Origin: Anaerosalibacter massiliensis
GTDB lineage: Bacteria; Bacillota; Clostridia; Tissierellales; Sporanaerobacteraceae
Assembly: GCA_000751555.1 (NCBI GenBank)
Contig: CCEZ01000049.1
Location: forward strand, 248,001-312,000
Direction of reading: 5' to 3'
Length of the DNA: 64,000 nt
A program made the position numbers and the translations under genes. Of the stretch, positions 38,617-45,226 are shown piece by piece. The notes beneath the pieces are model-generated. The model was not told the origin of the DNA. It saw nothing but the letters and a program-made list of their open reading frames with translations, and did not search any database. How positions within the stretch are numbered: position 1 is the first letter of the stretch; every line of letters starts with the position of its first letter.

Positions 38617-39357
38617 TTATTCCCATTTAAAAAAGCGAAGAGCTACACCAGTACATATTACTGCAAGAGCAATCATTACAATGATAGGCACCATTACGCT
38701 TTCTATAGTCAAACCAAGTGAAGCTGCTTTTAGAAGTTTTATTCCTTGTGTTAGAGGTAAGATATCTGCAATTTTTTGAAGTGCTGTTGGCATAACTTCA
38801 TAAGGTAGCGTTGCTCCTGAAAAAATCAACATAGGAAAATATAATACACTTGCAATAATGCTTGTTATCTTTATATTTGGGGCAATACCGCCTACCATTA
38901 TGCCGATGCTAAACATAGATATCATTACCAAAAAATAGAAACCTAAAAACTGAAGCCATGAACCGCTAAATCGAAAACCAAAAAAAATTGTTGCTGTGGC
39001 ATAAACAAATATAAGTGAAGCAATAGAATAAAGTGCGTAAATTACTACTTGTACTGCTAAAATCATAGCTGGACTTATAGGTGTTACCTTAAACCTCTTT
39101 AAAATTTTTTTATGACGATAGTCAGACACGACCAACGGTAACCCCATCACACCCCCTGCACATATTGCAATCGTGACAATAGCTCCAAAAGATTGTTCTA
39201 AAAATGTGTATTCTGCACCATCAAAGGCTATTTTATCTCCGTAGATGATTCCGACAATGATTGTTACAACTACTGGCATACAAATTGCAAAAATGAACAT
39301 ATCCATGCCCCGTATAGACAATTTCAACTCAGTTTTTAACATTGTTTTAAATACTTT
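38617..39357 (-). CDS. ABC-2 type transporter permease
   Basis: A 246-aa six-helix permease. The start at 39357 (MKVFKTMLKTELKLSIRG) lies inside the ATPase gene's last codons, with GAGGAAGATG as ribosome site, giving an 11-nt overlap; the longer reading to 39492 is an artefact. Helices near 20-40, 55-75, 103-130, 140-165, 170-190 and 220-240; DYRHKKILKRFKVTPISPAM is the cytoplasmic coupling loop of the ABC-2/DrrB type. Exports an unknown, probably toxic, compound. Confidence 0.88.
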   Translation of the reverse strand, partial: KVFKTMLKTELKLSIRGMDMFIFAICMPVVVTIIVGIIYGDKIAFDGAEYTFLEQSFGAIVTIAICAGGVMGLPLVVSDYRHKKILKRFKVTPISPAMILAVQVVIYALYSIASLIFVYATATIFFGFRFSGSWLQFLGFYFLVMISMFSIGIMVGGIAPNIKITSIIASVLYFPMLIFSGATLPYEVMPTALQKIADILPLTQGIKLLKAASLGLTIESVMVPIIVMIALAVICTGVALRFFKWE

Positions 39358-40078
39358 CATTATCATCTTCCTCCTCGTTTGTATACCATAAATAAGCTTC
39401 TTCAAATTTTTCAAATGGACTTCCTGCAATTGCTTCTTGCACAGTTCCATAAAAAATGCTGGTTCCTTTCTTAAGAATGCAAATTCTATCACACAGTGCT
39501 TCTATTTCATCCATAAAATGCGAAGTTAAAAAGATAGTAAGTCCTTTCCTCTTCAAATTCGAAAGGCATTTCCATACATCTCTCCTTGCTCTGACATCTA
39601 ACCCTGTTGTTAGTTCATCTAAGAAAACAACATCTGGATTAGGAATTAAAGCAAGTACAATAAATAAGCGTTGTTTTTGTCCTCCCGAAAGCTCACTCAC
39701 TTGGCTTTTGTATTTATCTGAAATTCCAAATTGTTTTAGTAATCCTGTATAATCTAAAGGATATTTGTAAAGAGCTTGGGTAACTTCACAAAGTTCTGCT
39801 ACTGTTATTTTATCTTGGTAACTTGATTCTTGAAATTGGACTCCAACTCTTTCAAATAGCTCCTTTCTCTCTGTTTGTGGATTCATTCCTAAAATTGAAA
39901 TTGATCCACTGTCAAACCTCTTTGTACCTAAAACACATTCAATAGTTGTACTTTTCCCAGCTCCATTAGCACCAAGCAATCCAAATACTTCGCCACGTTC
40001 AACTGATAAGCTAACGTTATTTACAGCCTGTGTACTTCCGTATGCTTTGCACAAAGCATCTATTCTAATTGTTTTCAT
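39347..40078 (-). CDS. ABC transporter ATP-binding protein (DrrA-like)
   Basis: A 243-aa ATPase: Walker A GANGAGKST (36-44), signature SGGQKQRL (from 131), Walker B VVFLDELTTGLD (about 150-161) and H-loop LTSHFMDE. The Pro normally following Asp-Glu in Walker B is Leu, as in many members of this subgroup. GAGGAGG precedes the ATG. Transcription probably starts near the palindrome at 40117-40142, whose sequence recurs upstream of the MerR-type gene. Partner of the permease at 38617. Confidence 0.92.
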   Translation of the reverse strand: MKTIRIDALCKAYGSTQAVNNVSLSVERGEVFGLLGANGAGKSTTIECVLGTKRFDSGSISILGMNPQTERKELFERVGVQFQESSYQDKITVAELCEVTQALYKYPLDYTGLLKQFGISDKYKSQVSELSGGQKQRLFIVLALIPNPDVVFLDELTTGLDVRARRDVWKCLSNLKRKGLTIFLTSHFMDEIEALCDRICILKKGTSIFYGTVQEAIAGSPFEKFEEAYLWYTNEEEDDNESI

Positions 40079-40116
40079 ATTTATAAACCTCCTCTTTCTT
40101 AGTATATAAAAAAGAA

Positions 40117-40142
40117 TAACACCAGAAAGAAGTCTGGTGTTA
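40117..40142 (-). promoter_or_regulatory. palindrome that is both regulator terminator and probable operator
   Basis: TAACACCAGA-AAGAAG-TCTGGTGTTA overlaps the stop of the tandem-MerR gene. In the gene direction ATTCTTTTTT follows, so it looks like an intrinsic terminator. The half-site TAACACCAGACTT is repeated upstream of the same gene at 40947-40960, which suggests the palindrome is also a binding site for the regulator in front of the ABC genes (TATACT follows as a possible -10). Confidence 0.6.
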
Positions 40143-40904
40143 AACTGTAGAGTTTATATTAAATTTTTCTTGCATAACTTTTAGCTGACTTAAAATGCAA
40201 TTTGCATTTAATTCTGCATTGCTTAGTGAGGTAAGAAGTTTATCACAAGCTGTGACAATATCTTCATCCGCTTTGGGTGTATTAATGACTTCTCGTATAT
40301 CAATTTCCGCATTATTGGACAGGGCATTTATCATCCGTAAAATTGCAGCAAGGGAATAATTGGCACATCGTAAAGAACGTATTATCTTTAATAATTGAAT
40401 ATCATTTTTCGTATATACCCGATATCCATTCTGTTTTCTTTTTACAGAAAGTAATCCATTCATTTCCCAATTTCTTAACGTATCTATTGTAACTTGCAAA
40501 TAATCTGCTGTTTGTTTTCTTGTCAAGTACACCTCATTTCCTTCCTCTTGTATACCAGAAAGCAATTTTTTTGCAATTTCAATAGCTTCTTCTGCGTTTT
40601 TCTGCTCTATTTTAACCTGATTTATATATTCATTTGTGCATACAATTGCATTTTGGAAATCACCTTTGGCAGATAGCTTAATAATATTAATCATATTTTT
40701 TCTAAGACCATTTTGCAGTACCTCAACTTTAAGTGCTGTTCTTGCCAGCTTGAATTGTGCAATATGTAAATCTGTAAAAACTCTATATCCATTGGGTAAC
40801 CTCTGCGCTTTAGGTATTAAACCAAGTTCTTCATACAATCGTACGGTATTAGGATGTATTCCAATTATTTTTGCTACCTGTGCTGTCTTATATTTATTTT
40901 CCAC
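40140..40904 (-). CDS. transcription regulator with two MerR-type DNA-binding domains
   Basis: A protein of about 254 aa from the GTG at 40904 (CGGAGGTG 8 nt upstream); an ATG-type start at 40934 is less well placed. Two winged helix-turn-helix domains are visible: YKTAQVAKIIGIHPNTVRLY with NGYRVFTDLHIAQFKLA near the N-terminus, and LTRKQTADYLQVTIDTLRNW with NGYRVYTKNDIQLLKIIRSL near residue 140. A helical linker joins them. Most MerR proteins have one such domain, so this one may bind two half-sites as a monomer. No separate effector domain. Divides the region with its target, probably the ABC-2 exporter downstream. Confidence 0.85.
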   Translation of the reverse strand: MENKYKTAQVAKIIGIHPNTVRLYEELGLIPKAQRLPNGYRVFTDLHIAQFKLARTALKVEVLQNGLRKNMINIIKLSAKGDFQNAIVCTNEYINQVKIEQKNAEEAIEIAKKLLSGIQEEGNEVYLTRKQTADYLQVTIDTLRNWEMNGLLSVKRKQNGYRVYTKNDIQLLKIIRSLRCANYSLAAILRMINALSNNAEIDIREVINTPKADEDIVTACDKLLTSLSNAELNANCILSQLKVMQEKFNINSTV

Positions 40905-40932
40905 GATATTTTCACCTCCGTTTAACCTTATC

Positions 40933-40960
40933 ATAACCCATACTTAAAGTCTGGTGTTAT
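40933..40960 (-). promoter_or_regulatory. dyad upstream of the tandem-MerR gene (putative autoregulatory site)
   Basis: ATAACCCATACTT and AAGTCTGGTGTTAT form an imperfect inverted repeat. The second arm contains the AAGTCTGGTGTTA string also found at 40130-40142. TATAAT-like sequences follow on both strands (TTATAAT at about 40957-40963). Confidence 0.55.
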
Positions 40961-41065
40961 AATGGAGAGTTTATTATAATAAATAAGGTTAAAACAAGCA
41001 AGCCCAATAATCCATAACTTGGGCGTTAGTACAGTTCCTATTTAACAAAAAATATCAGTACGTTC

Positions 41066-41570
41066 TGATGTTAGTATAATATTTATTAGATAGAAAAAGG
41101 AGAATTCCTCTAAGTTGCATTATGCACTTTCTACCATCCATTAATGATAGTTCATCCATAGACATAAGGTCTTTCCCAAGTTTCTGGTAATTTAGTCCAT
41201 GAGATTTTTCCCGCCTCCTATTTTCAGAAGTATTATATAAATCAATTGTCTCTTTACCCAATATCTCTGTTATCTCTTTTAGAGTAGTTTTTTCCTTTTT
41301 TTCTAAAAACATAGTGGTGTCACAGTTTCCGGCAATGGTGTCACAGTTTCCGGCAATGGTATCACAGTTATCTTTATGAATTGCCTCCAGTTGTGATTGT
41401 GATTGAAGAATAATACTTGCTGAAATCTCTCTACTTCTTATAGTTGCAATCAGCTTTTCAAATTTAGGAATTTGTCCACTATTCGCAAACTAATCTAAAA
41501 GTAATCTTACATGTATGGGAAATCTTCCTTCATTAAATCCCTTAATTCCTGTATATCAAATGGTGCTAGA
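41066..41570 (-). pseudogene. fragment of a TraG/VirD4 coupling protein (ICE remnant)
   Basis: Minus-strand pieces: APFDIQELRDLMKEDFPY, then HVRLLLD, a stop where Glu is expected, FANSGQIPKFEKLIATIRSR, EISASIILQSQSQLEAIHKD and, after a short repeat, KEKTTLKEITEILGKETIDL, YNTSENRRREKSHGLNYQKL, ending PLMDG-like sequence. This is the conserved C-terminal half of TraG/VirD4-type coupling ATPases of Tn1549/Tn916-family conjugative elements. It carries a 21-bp tandem duplication and nonsense codons. Confidence 0.85.
41316..41357 (-). repeat. 21-bp tandem duplication inside the TraG-like remnant
   Basis: GGTGTCACAGTTTCCGGCAA(T) occurs twice in direct succession and a third, partial copy follows. 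In protein terms NCDTIAG is repeated in frame where the family has one copy (NCD.T.F). It postdates or accompanies loss of function. Confidence 0.8.
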
Positions 41571-41700
41571 GGAAAAGAAAGTTTGATAGTTTAAAAACTT
41601 TAGAAACTGAGTTATTTGATTATGTGAATTGGTATAATAATCTAAGAATTCATGGTTCCCTAGATTATATGACACCTTGAGTCTAGGAATTTAAAAACAA
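41571..41700 (+). mobile_element. 3' fragment of an IS3/IS150-type orfB
   Basis: Plus-strand translation gives LKTLETELFDYVNWYNNLRI then HGSLDYMTP, the C-terminal end of IS150-like OrfB transposases (FDYVxWYNNxRIHxSLxYxTPxEF). A stop replaces the residue after TP. Its 5' side abuts the TraG-like remnant at the sequence TGGTGCTAGAGG, so this IS fragment probably interrupted the coupling-protein gene. Confidence 0.65.
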
Positions 41701-41708
41701 ACTATACC

Positions 41709-41757
41709 ACTTGATATTTATGTTAGGTTGGTTTTTAACCTAATATGAATATCAAGT
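41709..41757. other. 21-bp inverted repeat after the IS150-like fragment
   Basis: ACTTGATATTTATGTTAGGT(T) pairs along its whole length with AACCTAATATGAATATCAAG(T), allowing two G-U pairs, around a 7-nt GGTTTTT loop. It directly follows the IS fragment and could be its transcription terminator or inverted-repeat region. Confidence 0.6.
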
Positions 41758-41819
41758 CCAAGAAGTTTTAAAGAAGTATTTAATTGTTCGGTAAAAAAAT
41801 GTCTAAAAAAATATTGACA

Positions 41820-42018
41820 TATCAAACCGTCATGCGACTGTTGATTCTTGGCTGTTCGATTTCACCCTCACCAGCGTATTCTAACTTTCCGAATGTTTTT
41901 TCCATGTTTGGGATAACATGTTTTAATTCCGTAATTGATTTCCTCCTGTAAATTAGTTTTAGTTGATTCACTGATTACAGTTTTTTCAGTGGGAGAACGG
42001 ACAGAATGTTTCTTCATC
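41820..42018 (-). pseudogene. small ICE-type gene, frameshifted
   Basis: AAGGAGG precedes ATG at 42018: MKKHSVRSPTEKTVISESTK then TNLQEEINYG, after which the frame must shift to give IPNMEKTF and GKLEYAGEGEIEQPRINSRM. This looks like a short accessory protein found beside tra genes of Tn1549-like elements. Non-functional as it stands. Confidence 0.5.
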
Positions 42019-42057
42019 AAAAATCCTCCTTGTAACTTTCTATTAGGCCCCATAACT

Positions 42058-43110
42058 TCTTTGGACAATCGCACACTAATTTAGTAAAATAAAAATTAAT
42101 GGGAGGTTGTCTGAAGTGAAAGGTAAAAACAAAAGATATCCAGAAGAATTCAAACGTCAAATTGTTAAAGAGGTAGGGGAAACTGGCAATGCTACTTTAG
42201 TCGCAAGAAAACATGACTTGGTCCCTGGTACAGTTACTCGTTGGGTTAGGGAGTCTAAGAAAAACAATAAATTAACTCAAAACAATCATTATATTTCAAA
42301 TACTAATAGTGATTCAATAGAAAAGAAAAATGAACAGCTTAAAAAATTACTTGGAGAAAAGAATTTAGAAATTGCTATTCTTAGAGATCTTTTAAAAAAA
42401 CGAACCGACGATAGAAGGCAAAGTCGCTGTAGCAAGAAAGTGGATTGATCTAGGACATACTGTAACTACTGTTCTTAAAATAATTGGTTTAAGTAGATCT
42501 ACTTATTATTATAATATTAATAATAAAGTTAAAGAAAAAAATACAAATGCAAATAAAGGTGGTAGACCAATTCCTGGTTATTCTTTTGATAAAGATGGCA
42601 ATCGTATATGTGATGAACAAATAAAAGAATATATACTATAAATCATCAAAGATGAAGGATTATGTTATGGTTATTATAAAATAACTATATTATTAAGAAG
42701 AAAATTTAATTTAATTATAAATAAGAAAAAAGTATATAGGTTATGTAAAAAGCTTAATATACTAAGACCACAAAGAAAAATTAAACCTAAACACCCTAGA
42801 AGAATCGCTATAAATAGAGAAATAACTACATCGAATTCCCTTTGGGAAGTAGATGTTAAATATGGTTATATAAACGGTGAAGATAGGTTTTTTTATATAG
42901 CTTATTTCATAGATATATATGATAGAAGTATAGTTGATTACCACATTGGACTTTCATGTAAAACTGAAAATATTATTATAACTCTTAAAAGAGCTTTAAT
43001 GAGACGAAACCTTAATAATAAAAAAATAGAATTAGTAATACGGTCAGATAATGGTTCTCAATTTATAAGTAATAAATTTCAAGATACTTGCGAAAATTTA
43101 CATTTCTAAT
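42058..43110 (+). mobile_element. IS3-family element, copy A, broken and 3'-truncated
   Basis: Left end TTGGACAATCGCACAC is shared with copy B at 53080. OrfA (42116-42448: KNKRYPEEFKRQIVKEVGET ... ATLVARKHDLVPGTVTRWVR) is followed in the -1 frame by OrfB, with the A-run at about 42395-42401 as likely slip site. OrfB has a TAA after DEQIKEYIL and the frame ends at NKFQDTCENLHF-stop, losing the last catalytic Glu and the right end. WEVDVKYG and RSDNGSQF, with the first two catalytic Asp, remain. It lies directly downstream of the prd locus. Confidence 0.85.
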
Positions 43111-43183
43111 ATTTTTAGCAATCATTTTTTCGCTCTCTCTACGAGATTTTTTTCTGAATATATATTATAGTAAATATATAAAA

Positions 43184-43220
43184 AATGGACTTCCTTTTTT
43201 ATAAGTAAAGGAAATCCATT
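43184..43220 (-). terminator. terminator of the prd operon
   Basis: Minus strand AATGGATTTCC, 15-nt loop, GGAAGTCCATT followed by TTTTATATA. It lies 54 nt beyond the stop of the permease, the last gene of the operon. Confidence 0.7.
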
Positions 43221-43240
43221 CTGTTTTGTCTTCAGTCTGC

Positions 43241-43268
43241 AATCCCTTAAGTATTTACTTAAGGGATT
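43241..43268 (+). terminator. perfect 13-bp stem hairpin with plus-strand T-run
   Basis: AATCCCTTAAGTA-TT-TACTTAAGGGATT followed on the plus strand by GTTTTTTAATTC. It ends 6 nt before the permease stop and could stop plus-strand transcription from the IS copy A, and pause the convergent prd transcript. Confidence 0.7.
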
Positions 43269-43273
43269 GTTTT

Positions 43274-44194
43274 TTAATTCTTGATTTCTTGTACTTTTCG
43301 TACATTTGATTCTGATTTCACTTTTGATTCTGATTCCACTTTTGACTTTGATGATGCTTTTAGCATAGATATAGCTGTATAAAATACTACTAATATGACT
43401 ACCCAAGTAAGTATATGGATAGGCAGTGATCTAACAAAATAGACTGCTATTAATAAGCCTAATACTCCAACTGTAGAAAGTGCCATAGCAGCTTTTCTGT
43501 TGTAAGCACCTTCTTTAATAAATCTTATTGAAGCTATAGGCATTAGGAAAGCACAAGATCCAAACATAATTGGAAATGCAATTTTAGGTGACATACCTAA
43601 AAAATATACTAATACCATGCATGGCGCATAAAGACCTACTCCTGCAGTCATCAAAGCACCCAGTACCAAATTGACAGCTAATGCAAATATTAATTTACCA
43701 CCTTCAAGACCTATGGCCTCTCCACCACTAGGAATTAATCCTATTTGGCTCATAAGCATTAATATACCTGTGGCTACAAGAGCACCTCCCATAACTCTTT
43801 GTACTTTTTCTTCTGAAAAACGTGATACAATTCCAGCTCCTAACCAAGCACCTATAAGAGCTGATATGATCATTCCTATTAGTGTTAGAGGTTCAACTTC
43901 TATTACTTTAATAAATATTAAAGCTTCTAGCATAACTGGAATAGAATATCCAACATTTAACGTTCCAGGGATGACCCTATCATTACTTTGTTTAAATATC
44001 CTAAGTAATGATGCTCCTGTAGCAAAAGAACCTATGCCTAGTACATCAAAAAAATTAGTTACAAAAGCTATTATTGATAATTTCCACCATGAGTTATCTT
44101 CCAAATTATCTTTATGTTGTATAAAATCTTTGATAAAATAAATTAAATAGAATATACATATACAGCCTAAGATAGCAAAAAGTATATTTACCAT
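43274..44194 (-). CDS. TauE/SafE-like membrane permease, last gene of the prd operon
   Basis: A 306-aa membrane protein with about eight helices; AAGGAGTG lies 6 nt before the ATG. The two-repeat layout with FFDVLGIGSFATGASLL in the first half and GVGLYAPCMVLVYFLGMSPK in the second is that of the TauE/SafE (DUF81) family of sulfite/organic-anion permeases. It begins 37 nt after prdB with no terminator between, so it is co-transcribed with proline reductase. It could move a reductase substrate or product (proline or 5-aminovalerate) or a selenium/sulfur anion; this is inference. The C-terminus is a low-complexity Ser/Lys/Glu tail encoded by 18-bp repeats. Confidence 0.75.
   Translation of the reverse strand: MVNILFAILGCICIFYLIYFIKDFIQHKDNLEDNSWWKLSIIAFVTNFFDVLGIGSFATGASLLRIFKQSNDRVIPGTLNVGYSIPVMLEALIFIKVIEVEPLTLIGMIISALIGAWLGAGIVSRFSEEKVQRVMGGALVATGILMLMSQIGLIPSGGEAIGLEGGKLIFALAVNLVLGALMTAGVGLYAPCMVLVYFLGMSPKIAFPIMFGSCAFLMPIASIRFIKEGAYNRKAAMALSTVGVLGLLIAVYFVRSLPIHILTWVVILVVFYTAISMLKASSKSKVESESKVKSESNVRKVQEIKN
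43304..43339 (-). repeat. 18-bp direct repeat encoding the permease tail
   Basis: Two near-identical 18-bp units, (a/t)TTTGATTCTGATTyCAC, lie head to tail, with a third diverged unit following to about 43355. Encodes KVESES-KVKSES. Copy number may vary between strains. Confidence 0.75.
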
Positions 44195-44231
44195 TTTAAC
44201 ACTCCTTATATAATATGTTTAGAGGGTTATT

Positions 44232-44957
44232 TTAAATCTTTGCGATATATTCATATGGAAGATTAACTATTCTTCCTGGTGTTTCAATAATTTCTAATTG
44301 TTTTAATGTATCTCTTACTATATTTCCTTGCATTTCAGGATTATTTGGTTCACCTGCATTAGCACCCATTGGCACTAACGGTGCTGTTACTCGAGGTGCG
44401 CCACATTGGCGAACTACTGGAGGTAGAGCTGCAATAACTATAGTTGAAATTCCAGCTTCCTCAATCGCTCTCTGCACAATCACGGCAGAGCGGTGACATG
44501 TTCCTCACCCAGCTGTTAATAAAACTGCATCTACATTTTCTTCTTTCAATACTTTGGCAATTTGTGGTCCTGTTTCATTGGTAAATGCCTCTACATTGCC
44601 ACCTCCACCCATAAACCCTATATGTTTTGTAGCTATTTCCTTAATAAAACCTTCCTCTTTTAATTCCTTTAATCTATCTATCGGGAACATGCAATTTATA
44701 TCTTTATTTACATCACTATTGTCATATCCCCCATGAGATACCATTAAATCCTTACTATTGACATCTCCTGGTATAATCCTAAAACCTGTGTCTCCAGCTA
44801 AATTAAATCTTTTATCACTTTTAAGATGAACTCCTGCAGCACTTACTAAAGCTACAGTCATTTCTTTTAATGGTTTTTCAACCGGAGTCCATACTACAGG
44901 AGGCGTTATTGGTACATATATCTCCGATTGTAAACCTTTTATTACTGTTAAATTCAT
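44232..44957 (-). CDS. prdB: D-proline reductase selenoprotein subunit PrdB
   Basis: A 241-aa catalytic subunit with selenocysteine, reducing D-proline to 5-aminovalerate in an Stickland-type electron sink. Start at 44957 (GGAGGAGAAATC then ATG; MNLTVIKGLQSEIYVPITPP). An in-frame TGA at 44505-44507 lies in LLTAG-U-GTCHRSAV; the frame then continues to a proper stop, and the U-x-x-C motif and total length agree with PrdB. A small hairpin follows the TGA (separate entry). Works with the PrdA subunits, the latter bearing a pyruvoyl group. Start overlaps the stop of the small upstream gene by 4 nt. Read naively, the gene looks like two ORFs. Confidence 0.96.
44470..44490 (-). other. candidate bacterial SECIS hairpin in prdB
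   Basis: Minus strand CTCTGC-CGTGATTGT-GCAGAG, a 6-bp stem with a 9-nt loop, beginning 14 nt after the UGA. Outer CG/CG pairs can extend it past a bulge. Position and size fit a bacterial selenocysteine insertion element bound by SelB. Confidence 0.7.
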
Positions 44958-45223
44958 GATTTCTCCTCCTTCTTCTGACAATTTCTTTTTTTAATATTAT
45001 TAACATAATCTTCATTAATCTCTGGTCCTAAAACTTCTGGATAGCTCATCATAAAACCGACTTCTTGCCCTATTTCCAATTCATAACTACTAATAAGCAT
45101 TCTTTTTGGAATTCTTAATTTACCTAATCTGCCTTTAAAATCTATAGTAATGGCACAATCATTTACATCTACGATTATACCTTCAAAATATTTTTCACTG
45201 GAAATATAATTTAATCTATCCAT
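44954..45223 (-). CDS. small protein encoded between prdA and prdB
   Basis: An 89-aa cytoplasmic protein (MDRLNYISSEKYFEGIIVDV ... GKLRIPKRMLISSYELEIGQ). The short strands and basic C-terminus suggest an SH3-like barrel. A protein of this type is regularly found between prdA and prdB in Clostridia (CBO2463/CBO2479-type domain), so a role in assembly, cleavage or regulation of the reductase is likely, but none is shown. It starts 3 nt after the prdA stop and overlaps prdB by 4 nt, so it is tightly coupled to both. Confidence 0.75.
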   Translation of the reverse strand: MDRLNYISSEKYFEGIIVDVNDCAITIDFKGRLGKLRIPKRMLISSYELEIGQEVGFMMSYPEVLGPEINEDYVNNIKKRNCQKKEEKS

Positions 45224-45226
45224 GGT

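Noticed and set aside
38617-39492. Longer 291-aa reading of the ABC-2 permease
   Set aside because: The extra 45 residues are the ATPase C-terminus in another frame; a ribosome site and Met at 39357 give the normal family start.
43304-43339. CRISPR-like direct repeats
   Set aside because: Units are adjacent without spacers and lie in a coding tail; no array structure anywhere in the window.
43671-44141. 156-aa plus-strand ORF opposite the permease
   Set aside because: Antisense of a membrane protein gene, Ser/Pro/Ile-rich with no family resemblance and no start signal.
44232-44981. prdB as two separate genes or a pseudogene
   Set aside because: The break is a TGA in the conserved U-x-x-C position, the frame is kept, and the total length fits PrdB; selenocysteine is the better reading.
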